DNA of 64,000 bases from the NCBI GenBank assembly GCA_963281255.1, contig OY725502.1:2232001-2296000 (forward strand), in the 5' to 3' direction. A model generated the notes under the pieces. It did not search any database. It was given only the letters and a program-made list of their open reading frames with translations, and was not told the origin of the DNA. This DNA is from Aphrocallistes beatrix. Its lineage: Eukaryota > Porifera > Hexactinellida > Sceptrulophora > Aphrocallistidae. Positions 33,146-43,927 of this stretch are shown one piece after another (position 1 is the first letter of the stretch; each line of letters starts with the position of its first letter). A program made the translations under genes and the position numbers.

Positions 33146-34560
33146 AACATGTATTAAAATTTTGAATTCAAGGAATACAAAATTGACTATATAATATTCG
33201 GAAGCACACCTAACATCGATTTTGAGAAACACAGATTGAGAACCACAGTCATATTATCTCTCATAAATATGATTTATAGATGTTAAATAACTGAAGGGTA
33301 AAGTTTAAGGTTAAATATTGGGTTAATTAGAGGTCAAAATTGAAAATTGTTAAGAAATCCCGTTTTTGGAGGAGGGGAAAGAGGGTAAAATTTATATTTT
33401 TGAACCACACCACACCAAGCACCCTTTGGAGGCTTTAAGTTAACTAAAATTTGCACTTGGTTCAATCATCCTAAATTCAAATTTTGACGAAATTCCAACT
33501 TCAAGCCCTTAGTGGCAGAATAATTCGGTTCACTAGTGTGTACAAAATTTTACTACTACAACTTTAGTGGATATTTGCAAACTTAAACATTTTCGAAAAG
33601 CCAATGATGTCAGGTATCCGAAAACCAATGTATTCAATTTGCTAGAGAATATTCGTATGGTGTAAATCTACGATGCAATATGTTGCGTCATCTTCACTTC
33701 ATTTGATATTCAGCACCCAATAACTCGAGAATGAGGAGATATTAAAATATATTTATGACAAATAAAAATTTGAATAAGGATGCCACTACAACATGAGAAC
33801 AATTTTTGCCGAGTCATCATCACTTAATCTTGATATCATCAAGATTAAGTGATGATGACTCGGCAAAAATTGAGATCAGCTTAAATTTATTGATTTAAAA
33901 TTGGAATAGAAGGAGTTTATTAAGACAGTGTGAGGCCTTTTTCATTCCTAAATCAATCTGAGATTATGAAAGGTGCCAGGACCGATTTAAAATAATGACT
34001 GCCATCATTAACTTGTTAATTATTCAGCCTTTAATAACTCGAGAACGAGAAGAGTTTGAAATAAAATCATGACAGCTGGAATGTCCAATATGGATGTCTC
34101 TCTCAAAGGAGAACATGATCTAATATCATTACTTATAATGATAAAGCAGAAAGTGAAATTTCCATTCTCAACCTAGTGAAAAACTTAATATTGTGTAAAG
34201 TATACAGGTTTGACCACTGCCACAATAATAACTCCAAGGTTTTAATTAAGCATCATCGCTACTTTCATCAGTGCATCCACAAACCCGGGAATCTTCGCTA
34301 TTGTGGCACAGAGAGCTACATAAACATAAGTCAGTACATGTTAAGTCCTTTGTTTGACACGAACACCATTTCGATGAACAGTCTACTTTGAACTGACATC
34401 TCACCATATCGAGGATTGCCCCGAGGGCAGGTAAAACATGTCATTAATGGGTTCAGTTGACCAATGAGATTCAATTCTTTTCATCTCAGATTAAAGAAAA
34501 TGAAGCTTCGTGAGGATTTTTGAGGAATGTTGCTATTCCTTATAAACAGTATTACAGGCG
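33146..34560. other. Unassigned stretch with two degenerate direct repeats and a perfect hairpin
   Basis: TAATAACTCGAGAA(T/C)GAG recurs at about 33718 and 34029 with similar surroundings, a diverged direct repeat about 310 bp apart. Between them lies the hairpin at 33800-33872. No gene was recognised. Confidence 0.4.
33800..33872. repeat. Perfect 35-bp hairpin with 3-nt loop
   Basis: The arms 33800-33834 and 33838-33872 are exact complements (starting CAATTTTTGCCGAGTCATCA), and the loop is ATC. No flanking direct repeat is evident. Confidence 0.85.
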
Positions 34561-35437
34561 GTTAAGACAATGCTTCGGGCTAATTGGATGGATTATTCCA
34601 TGATCTTCCATGGCCGGCGCCATGTTTTATCGGCAGTGAGTGTCCTAAGAGGGATTTCCCTGAAAGTGGGTGTCCATTTATAGAGGGATATAATATTGTA
34701 CAATATGATAAAACAAGACGCAGTGGGTGTCTGGATACCCAGGACACCCCCGGCCCTGTCTTCATATCAACTGAGATTTTTGCAGCCCCCAATTATTCCC
34801 CATCGAAAATAGTTATTAAGTTAGTTTATGTGTGAACCGACATGCTTATCAACTGTACCAGCTCCTGTATTTTCATCATCCAAGACATTCTATACAATTG
34901 AATTACCAGTTAGTCTGTTTTCTATTTGCATTTTCATTCATTATTTTAATCATTCTTATATACGATCGTTATATACATACAAGCAGAAGTAGAAAATCTT
35001 ATATTTGGAAATTAATAATCGATAGGATTTAAGTCAGTTTTCCAATTCATCACTTTTCGATTGTAAATGCATCACAAGATCTACTCAGCAAGCTTATCTG
35101 ATTGGGAACCCATGGAAAATTCACACTTGACAAAAATTTGCATATTAACATTCTTTTTTGTAGACAATTTACAATACCCACAATTCAATTTAATAGAAGT
35201 AAATAAAATTTCAATAAAAAGTTTATAAATATTCCTCTAGATGATCACGGTACTCCACTCGACCGCGATCAAATCAGCGAGCCCAAATGATCTAAACTTC
35301 GAAAAATGAGAAATTAGAATTTACAATAGGAAATTCATTATCTGATACAGTATTTTTGCATTTTATATATGAATAGACCAATGTTGCAATCGAATAGTTC
35401 TATATTCGGTTAGACCAAATACGTGGTACTAGTAATA
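34561..35437. other. Unassigned stretch
   Basis: A more GC-rich patch at 34600-34770 carries an 83-codon frame (34584-34835) rich in Cys and Pro, with no recognised domain. CCCCCGGCCCTG near 34750 resembles a hAT terminus, but no partner end or 8-bp duplication was found. Nothing else is recognised. Confidence 0.3.
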
Positions 35438-35640
35438 CACTGCCTAAACAAAAGTATTCGCACACCCCATAATTCCCCATAAAAATAGTTATAATACCGA
35501 TTTATTTAGTGAGTCAAGGTATTTACGTAATTGGTAAGAGATTCGCTTAATTTAACTTCAAATTCGAATTACTCACTTTTTAATATTTCAACTTGTTTAC
35601 ACTCCCACAAGGATAACCTTGGAATATACCCACTTTATCA
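35438..35640 (+). mobile_element. Mariner-type MITE, left part (CACTGCCTAAAC end)
   Basis: The left inverted repeat follows TA and matches the MITEs at 12148 and 60268 for over 100 bp (CCCCATAATTCCCCAT, GTAAGAGATTCGCTTAATTT). The right end is missing. Confidence 0.65.
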
Positions 35641-35781
35641 GTTCTAATATGTAAATATTGAAAATTCAAAAAAATGTAGACTATATTTCGTTCTTATATA
35701 AGTTAGCTGAAAACGGAGCTCAATATAGATTATGAATAAATTCAATAAATTTACGAATATTCACTAAACATATTATTTAGA

Positions 35782-36269
35782 CAAGCGCTTCGCTTGCTTG
35801 CGCTGCGCGGCTGTCAGACACTTTGTGTCCGCCGGAGCCGCCCTTTGAGCGCCTGGAGTCACAATGATTAATTATAAGGGAAAAAATATCTCTAAATATG
35901 TCTGCCCTATTGTTGTAATCGATATCGCACGAAAAATCAAAAAATTTATCAATTTTAACATTTTGATGCGTAATGATGACGTCATAACACAGTGATGAGT
36001 CACCATTTTTTTGATGATGGTTCATTTGTGAGGCATATTAATATACACATTCTATTAAAATTTCAGCCTTCTATCACTTAAAATGGCTGAGTTGTGTTGA
36101 AAAACTGAAATTTCTAATTATAAAAAAGGTGACAATGACGTTATAATTCCATGATGATTCGACATTTTCGTCTGAGTTCAGAACTTACTGGAGCCAAGGC
36201 CAAAAAACTCCCACATGCCAAAAATTAGCTTTCTGCGCCCGGCAGTTTCTTCAATCAATTCGTTACAGA

Positions 36270-36302
<33 letters not shown>
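35782..36302 (-). mobile_element. Helitron-like H10, body and TA tract
   Basis: Reverse-oriented, from CAAGCGCTTCGCTTGC through hairpins and a CRE site (about 35978) to CAATCAATTCGTTACAG and a long TA tract (36270-36302). The palindromic element starts in the tract; the 5' terminal motif beyond it was not found. Confidence 0.7.
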
Positions 36303-38402
36303 GGGGAATTCCATGTCAAAAAACCAAAAATTTCACCACCATCAACCGATTGATCTGAAATTTGCTGTGTGACAGGGCACGTATATGTCTTTACTTTTGT
36401 GAAAATTTCAGATCAATCGGTTATGTGGTTTTTGAGTTATGACGTCACAAATTTTTGAATTTTTTTGCTGTTTTGAACAAGGATTTTCACAATGGTAAAA
36501 TCCCATCCCATTTTAAACTCGAATAACTCGAAAAATATTCATCAAATTCTTTCATAAATTGCAATACTTATGTTTTTACATATGGAGAAAACGAAAAACT
36601 TGAGTAAATTAAGTTTTGAGTTCCTTTTCTTTGTGAAAACTGGAACTGAAACCAACTCCCGAAGCAAACCGGAACTATGACGTAACAAAAATGTATATTT
36701 TTGAAACTGTTTTATTTTGGGGTATTTTACTGTTTATATTCATAATTCATTGTATAAAAAAATTCATTTGGTTTCCATATGTTCTCTTTGAGTTATTCAC
36801 ATTTTTGTACCTGTAAACGCTTTCTATATATAATTCAAAATTTTATGCCTTTTGTAAAAATATAAAATTGACCTGACAACTCTCAATTCTACCATTTTGA
36901 AGATGCTTTTTTGTCTTCCTCTATAATATCACTAATTCTTACAACATTCTGCAATTGATATGTGCACTTGGAATTATAAGTATGTTGTATATTTGACCGC
37001 AGACAGACTAAACATAAACAGTGCAATGTTGTTGTTGCCATGTACGTAATAGGAATGCAATAAATGTCACCAATGAGTTGAAAAGTTAATTTTAGAGGGC
37101 TAATATTTGCTAAACAATCCGATATTTAGTCCGAACATAGTACTCTGTATATAAGGCCACCCATCTAAATCTCAAAAATGGACCAGGGATGCGGTCGAAG
37201 ATGGTTGATCAAATACATGATCTGCCAAAAATCATGAACGACGCAGAATAGAGCTTCGAAATGTATTACCAGCATATATAAATATGACGCCAGAGTATCC
37301 ATATCCGTTGTTAAAATTTCGATTAGTCATCATATGATTGCACAATAGGTTATATTTGGGACCACATTTAGTGAATTTCAGAGGTTGTTTAAGGGCACTT
37401 CTAAGTTTGTTTTAATATAGTTTCTTTGTATAGAACTGAGCTGTGAATGGGTTGATGCGAAAGTGAATATTTTTCATGGAATGTTGCTACATTCCAGCGT
37501 TGCTATGAAAACGCATTTTGATCAGTTGAGGTCATATCTTGAAAACCGCAATAACTATGCATTCAAATTTGATCTTATTTGATAGCCAATAGACTATTTC
37601 CTATAAAGCCATAACATAATTTACACGTCTAAATTCAATGGTTTGCGAGTTATTAGACAAATTACCAATTGTGACCAAAGTGATCATTTGTCTAATAACT
37701 CGCAAACCATTGAATTTAGACGTGTAAATTATGTTATGGCTTTATAGGAAATAGTCTATTGGCTATCAAATAAGATCAAATTTGAATGCATAGTTATTGC
37801 GGTTTTCAAGATATGACCTCAACTGATCAAAATGCGTTTTCATAGCAACGCTGGAATGTAGCAACATTCCATGAACCGCATCCCTGGTCCATTTTTGAGA
37901 TTTAGATGGGTGGCCTTATATACAGAGTGCTATGTTCGGACTAAATATCGGATTGTTTAGCAAATATTAGCCCTCTAAAATTAGCTTCTCAACTCATTAG
38001 TGACATTTATTGCATTCCTATTACATCGCAACAACAGCATTACACACTGTTTATGTTTAGTCTGTCTGTGGACAAATATACAACATACTTATAATTCCAA
38101 GTGCACATATCAATTGCAGAATATTGTAAGAATTAGTGATATTATAGAGGAAGACAAAAAAGCATTTTCAAAACGGTAGAATTGAGAGTTGTCAGGTCAA
38201 TTTTATATTTTCACAAAAGGCATAAAATTTTGAATTATATATAGAAAGCGTTTACAGGTACAAAAATGTGAATAACTCAAAGAGAACATATGGAAACCAA
38301 ATGAATTTTTTTATACAATGAATTATGAATATAAACAGTAAAATACCCAAAAATAAAACAGTTTCCAAAATATACATTTTTGTTACGTCATAGTTCCGGT
38401 TT
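36303..38402. mobile_element. Large palindromic element, right arm runs into an assembly gap
   Basis: The left arm is 36303-37662, the loop 37663-37685 (23 bases) and the right arm 37686-38402. Near the centre the arms match almost perfectly for over 180 bp. The left arm has an extra 280 bp (about 37195-37474) absent from the right. The right arm stops at the N run 370 bp short of the left arm's outer end (GGGGAATTCCATGTCAAAAA). No coding frame. It lies in a Helitron TA tract. Confidence 0.8.
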
Positions 38403-38602
38403 NNNNNNNNNNNNNNNNNNNNNNNNNNNNNNNNNNNNNNNNNNNNNNNNNNNNNNNNNNNNNNNNNNNNNNNNNNNNNNNNNNNNNNNNNNNNNNNNNN
38501 NNNNNNNNNNNNNNNNNNNNNNNNNNNNNNNNNNNNNNNNNNNNNNNNNNNNNNNNNNNNNNNNNNNNNNNNNNNNNNNNNNNNNNNNNNNNNNNNNNNN
38601 NN
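38403..38602. other. Assembly gap, 200 N
   Basis: Exactly 200 unknown bases, probably a fixed-size placeholder. Open frames drawn across it are meaningless. Confidence 0.98.
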
Positions 38603-38637
38603 ATTTCAACCTCAGGTACTACATCGCCTATAATAGA

Positions 38638-39151
38638 CAAGCGCGATTCGCTTGCTTGCGCTGCGCGGCTGGCGAACACTTTGTGTCCGCCGGAGGCTCC
38701 CTTCGGTCGCCTGGGGTCACATTGATTAATTATATGGGAGATAACATCCCTAAATTTGTCTGTCCTACTGTTATATTTGATATTGCACGAAAAATCACCA
38801 AATTTGTCAATCTTAAAATTTTTGATGCGTAATGATGACGTCATAACAAAGTGATGAGTCATCATTTTTTGATGATAGTTACATCATATGTGAGGTATGT
38901 TAGTATACATATTTTATTAAAATTTCAGCCTTCTATCTGCTATAATGGCTGAGTTATGCTCGAATAACTGTATTGCTTAACTTTCAAAAATGTGAAAATG
39001 ACGTCATAATTCAATGATGAGTCGACATTTCCTCTGAGCTCAGAACTTACTGGAGCCATCATAGCCAAAAGACTCCACATGCCAAAAATTAGCTTTCTAT
39101 GACCTGCAGTTTCTTCAATCAATTCGTTACAGATATATATATATATATATA
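38638..39151 (-). mobile_element. Helitron-like H11, body and TA tract
   Basis: From CAAGCGCGATTCGCTTG at 38638 through hairpin GGCGAACAC/GTGTCCGCC, AGGCTCCCTTCGGTCGCCT (the same variant as H1), CRE sites at about 38836 and 38999, to TTCGTTACAG and a TA tract holding a pogo-type MITE. No 5' terminus was found. Confidence 0.7.
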
Positions 39152-39321
39152 CAGTCGACCCCGCTTAATAGGGCCACATCGGTCAGAGGACATTTTGCCC
39201 CCATTAAGCGGAGGACCCTATTAACCGAAAATATTTTGTATTAGCTTCTATGTGTGAGAGCTATTCCGGTCCTGCCAAAAGTGGCCCTATTAAGCGGCTG
39301 ACCCGATTAAACAGTCGACTG
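39152..39321. mobile_element. 188-bp pogo-type MITE family, copy 2 (170 bp)
   Basis: Ends CAGTCGACCCCGCTTAATAG and GTCGACTG; TA on both sides. The right arm lacks about 18 bp compared with the other copies. Confidence 0.75.
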
Positions 39322-39323
39322 TA

Positions 39324-39874
39324 CTATATCTTCAATAGTTTTTAAGCATTGACATCGAGCACTTTCGGGGCCATAGAGAGGTTTGATGTCCGAACTTTAC
39401 CTACAATATACTATAACTTACGAACTAATGGTCGGATCTGAACAAATTTTTTTAAAAACTGTTCAGAATTCTTTTCTATACACAATAGCTAATATCACAA
39501 CGGCCATTTCCCGAGCATTTTAGAAATGAAGTCCCTCATAAAGATATTTTTGATTGGATTTTAAGTGCCTCTTTTTCTAAATTCATCTGTTTTATAATAT
39601 TTAAAGGGGCCAAAACCATTTTGAGGTTCATATAATTGAAAAAATATTAGATAAGTTAGAAAATAATTGATGAATGCGCCGCAAAACCACGAATAACTTT
39701 CCGATTTTTAATACGACTGAGCTTTAGGTGCTCTGTTCTAGAATATCAAAATAAATACCGTCCAACAAGTACAATTAGATGGTAGACTAATCAATAATCC
39801 GATGGAATTAGCAATAAAAAATTTCACCATTTTATTTTATGTCAGTCGATGTTTTTCTAGGGCGGTATCCTTAA
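39324..39874 (-). mobile_element. TTAA-family element, partial
   Basis: Reverse-oriented outer 550 bp of the family. It runs from CTTCAATAGTTTTTAAGCAT to the terminus GGGCGGTATCC and TTAA (39871-39874). It matches the first 560 bp of the 43928 copy (GGTCGGATCTGAACAAATTT, CTCGGGAAATGGCCGTTGTG complements). Confidence 0.7.
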
Positions 39875-40277
39875 GTCTGTCAAATCTACAAGTATATGAA
39901 TAACCTTTAAAACATAATACTGGTTGATTTTTCGAGGTTGTATAACGTGATGCCAAATGTAAGAAAATGTATTGTTTGATTGATGAATTAACTTGTTTCC
40001 TCAATGTATAATGTGAATATAATGTGAATTATTGATCTTGATCACATTCATAATTCCAATCCAAATTGACTTTCGCTGTTTTGTGGGTTCGCTAAAAGAA
40101 GTAGTCGCTTAACTACGACTTCGCGCAAATGAGTTCGCTCAAACGGGTTTCTCTCAAATGGATTTCACTCAAATGGGGACCAATCCTTCGTACCACCAAT
40201 GCTATCATATACAATGATGATAACTTTTGTATAGTAACAAATTTCAGAAATAGTTAATATTGAAAAAGAGTAATTAA

Positions 40278-41360
40278 GGATACCGCCCTCGAAAAAACAT
40301 ATGATTTGCATTACAGCATACGATGAAAGTAGAGCTATAAGAGATGTTAAGCGTGGGGAGGTATCTCCATCAAGAAATACTGGCACATTCCAAACCGTTT
40401 TTGATTCTCATTTCTAGATTTTGAGATACAGTGTCTCAAAGTCTGTTTTTTTAATTTTCCGCTAGCACATCTTAATGGTAGAAATTTAGGCACTCAATGA
40501 ATTGTTTAGGACATACCAAGGAATCAAATGCTTCCAAAATCGAATCATAGATAGTCTACCATATTTGCAACTTCATAGGACCAGAAGAAAGTTAAAATGA
40601 CAAATATTGTAAATTTTATCGGTGTCCGAAAAAAAAGGGCCAAAAATGTCTTTTTTTTTTGGGAAATCATGAATAAAATCACCGAGTTAGAATATATCCA
40701 AAAAATGGTGGTCCTACGTTCATCGCCTAATGATATGAAACAACTCTTGAAATTTTCAAACTTCTATCTCAAACCTCAAACCAAATTTGAGAAATAATTC
40801 TGTAAAGACGGTCAATTTTGAAATTTTAAAGTCCCGAGATATAGAGATTTTAAGTTTAGGTGTTAAGAAGAATGTAAAATGAGTTATTAATAATGCACAT
40901 AAGCATCCACAGACATTTATTCGCATCCATACTGTTGATTTAGGGGTTTTGAAACGATCAGAATTTTATTTCTGAATATCTGAGATCAAACTTGCGATTT
41001 CCCGAGGATTATATAAATGAACTCCCTTATAGAGCTATTTTGTTTGGATTTTATTTGCCCATTCTTTTAAATCTTTGTGTCTTATAATCTCCAAAGGTGC
41101 TAAAACAATGTTAAGGTTCATATCATTAAAAAAATATCAAATAAGTTAAAAACTAATTGGTAAATGAGTTAAAATCCTCTAATAATTTTTCAATTTTTAT
41201 TAACGCTAAACTTTAGGGGGTTATTTCGCAAAAAATAAAAAAAAATGCCGTCCAAATAGTGCTATCAGATGGTAGACCGATCAGTAATACAATGAAATTA
41301 GCAATAAAACATTATGCAGTTTTTTTTTACGCCAGGCAAGATTTTTCGAGGGCGGTATCC
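40278..41360 (-). mobile_element. TTAA-family element, 1.08-kb internally deleted copy
   Basis: Ends GGATACCGCCCTCGAAAAA and its complement; TTAA on both sides (40274-40277, 41361-41364). The sequence matches both ends of the 54756 copy but lacks about 1 kb of the middle. A 66-codon frame (40597-40797) is not conserved in sister copies. It sits in a mariner-type MITE whose remains are seen around 40170 and 41365-41526. Confidence 0.8.
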
Positions 41361-41527
41361 TTAAGTTGAATGCTTATAAAGTGAGAAATTTGAATGTGAA
41401 AGAAGCGAATTTTAAGCCATATTTACTATATCTGTTTCTGATTAAATGTTATTGACACAAATGGATTAGTATAAAAACAGTTTGGATGTGAATATTGGGG
41501 TGTAGGAATACTTTTGTCCAGGGAGTA

Positions 41528-41777
41528 TATAATTCAGCCATTTTAGATGATAATAGTCTATATAATAAGTAGTATATTAATATATTATCTCAAATATAAT
41601 CGCACTCTCATCAAAAATTGATGATTTTTCGAATGATATCGATTATAACAGTAAGACAGACGCATTTAGAGATGTTATCTATCTCATGATTAATTAATGT
41701 GAGCCTAGATACCCAAAGAGCGTTCTGGCGAACAAATTGCGGCAGCCGTACAGGGCAAGCAAACGAAGCGCAGTTGT
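41528..41777 (+). mobile_element. Helitron-like H12, 3' half
   Basis: Plus-oriented, from ATAATTCAGCCATTTTAG through CGATTATAACAGTAAGACAG to the decayed tail GCAAGCAAACGAAGCGCAGTTG. The preceding mariner-type terminus (GAATACTTTTGTCCAGGGAG, about 41506-41526) abuts it. Confidence 0.55.
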
Positions 41778-42888
41778 TTTTATATCTACCATATATTCCT
41801 TATATAGGTGGTACAATTTTACATCTAGTAAGCAATTTAACATTTGAATTTTTATTCTCACAAGCGCGCTTCGCTTGCTTGCGCTGCGCGGATGGCGGAC
41901 ACTTTGTGTCTGCCAAAGGCGTCCTGCGGGCGCCTAGGGTCACATGGATGAATTGTAAGGGAGATAACATCTCTAAATACGTCTGTTCAACTGTTAAAAT
42001 CGATATCGCACGAATAACCACCAAATTTGTCAATTTTTAAAAATTTGATGCTTAATGATGACGTCATAACAAAGTGCTGAGTCATCATTTTTTAATGATA
42101 GTTGCATCATATGTGAGGTATATAATATGCACTTTCTTTCAAAATTTTAGCCTTCTATCACCTAAAATTGCTGAGTTATGATCGAAAAACTGAAATTTCT
42201 AATTCTAAAAAAGGTGACAATGACGTATTAATTCCATGATGAGTCAACATTTCCGTCTGAGCTCAGAACTTAGTGGAGCCATTGCCAAAAGACTCCCACA
42301 TGCCAAAAATCAGCATTCTGGGCTAGGCAGTATCTTCAATCAATTCGTTACATATATATATATATATATATAAATATATATACAAGCGCGCTTCACTTGC
42401 TTGCGCTGCGCGGCTGGCGAACACTTTATATCCGCCGGAAGCGCCCTTTGGGCGCCTGTGGTCACATTGATTAGTTATATGGGAGATAACATCCCTAAAT
42501 TTGTCTGTCCTACTGTTATATTTGATATTGCACGAAAAATCACCAAATTTGTCAATTTTTAAAATTTTGATGAGTAATGATAACGTCATAAAAAAGTGAT
42601 GAGTCATCATTTTTTGATAATAGTTGCATCATATGTGAAGTATGTTAGTACACATATTCTTTTAAAATTTCAGCCTTCTATCTCCTATAATGGCTGAGTT
42701 ATGCTCGAAAACTGTATTGCTTAACTTTTAAAAATGTGACAATGACGTCATAATTCCATGATGAGTTGACATTTTGCTCTGAGCTCAGAACTTAGTGGAG
42801 CCATTGACAAAAGACTCCCACATGCCAAAAATCAGCTTTCTTCACTAGGCAGTTTCTTCAATCAATTCGTTACAGAGATATATATACA

Positions 42889-43650
42889 CAAGCTCGCTTC
42901 GCTTGCTTGCACTGCGCGGCTTGCAGACACTGCATGTCCGCAGATTTACCCAGTGGGCGCTTGGTGATATTAGGGAAACAATACGTCGCTTTCTTGTTTT
43001 ATGCTAAATACGCTGGATTGTCATTTGTCTACGGTTAGATTAATGAAATCAGAACTGTAGCAGAAATTTTGTTTCGTGATAAATATAATTTACTTCGTAT
43101 TAAGTCAACTAATCCTGAATGTAAGCTCAATTTGAATATACAAAGTTCGTATTGCTAAAGATTATTATACTTAAATAATCAATTCTAGTCCATGTCGTTT
43201 CAAGTTATTTTATGATCGAATTGATTGATCGTAGCATATAACACACTTTAATTGTTGTTACAATCAAATTATAGACTCAAAATAGCAGTATTCAATCATT
43301 TATATGAAATAGAATCGTGTGAATGGCGTTATAAAAGGCTGATAATTGATTTGTTCTCACATAAACCAATGAATTTCAATCACAAATAGTTCTTTGATTG
43401 TATGCATAAGTCACTACTATTTTATTCCAATGTATTTGCATTATAAAATAATCGAATTTGATTGGTCAGCACATTTTGTCACCTATCTCGGCGAGGTGTA
43501 AACATTTCGCTTAGATCTTCGAACTTAATCCTAGATTCATCATTTGACACTTACATGCCAATTTTAGTATCTCTACGACTTGCCAATTCTTCAATCAATT
43601 CGGACAAACAAACAAACAAACAAATCATAGTGTTTTAACATATATGATAT
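42889..43650 (-). mobile_element. Helitron-like F2, nearly complete
   Basis: The 3' tail CAAGCTCGCTTCGCTTGC with GCAGACACTGCATGTCCGC is at 42889. A 600-bp F2-specific body contains TTTTGTCACCTATCTCGGCG and CTTAGATCTTCGAAC. The 5' region CGACTTGCCAATTCTTCAAT, CAATTCGGACAAAC and (CAAA)n ends near 43650. It shares the tail hairpin and the GAATTGATTGAAGAA motif with family H, but not the body. Confidence 0.65.
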
Positions 43651-43675
43651 ATATATATACACACCAGGGTATTAT

Positions 43676-43860
43676 ACAGCCTTCCAGAGATACGCTCCTA
43701 ATCTAAAATTTCTAAATTTTCATACGCCTAAATTGCTAAATAACATTGTAATATTGAGTAAATTGGTTTTTCTGAATTTTGACGCTCCTAAACACTGCAG
43801 CTTGAAATCATGTCTAAAGGAGCGTCTCGCGCTCCTAGATAATTCCTTGATACACACATA
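43676..43860 (+). repeat. Dispersed repeat, CGGTATTATACAGC type, copy 2
   Basis: Matches 26750-26900; it also has GCGTCTCGCGCTCCTAGAT near its right side. It sits in the TA tract of H14. Confidence 0.5.
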
Positions 43861-43887
43861 CACATTAATCGAGTTTTAATAGTAAAG

Positions 43888-43918
<31 letters not shown>

Positions 43919-43927
43919 CAACATTAA

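Larger units (their letters stand above)
42383..43888 (-). mobile_element. Helitron-like H14, enclosing an F2 copy and another repeat
   Basis: Tail at 42383, body to about 42876, then a short TA tract, the F2 element (42889-43650), the repeat 43676-43860, and the 5' terminal motif CATTAATCGAGTTTTAATAG ending at 43888. CRE site near 42745. Confidence 0.7.

Noticed and set aside
34584-34835. An 83-codon Cys/Pro-rich gene, or a hAT element around it
   Set aside because: No recognisable domain; the hAT-like CCCCCGGCCCTG has no matching left end and no 8-bp duplication.
38380-38865. Open frames of 150 and 160 codons
   Set aside because: They run across the 200-N gap and a Helitron tail; the N run simply contains no stops.
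40597-40797. A 66-codon gene inside the TTAA element
   Set aside because: The corresponding stretch in the 54756 copy is frameshifted and stopped, so the frame is not conserved.
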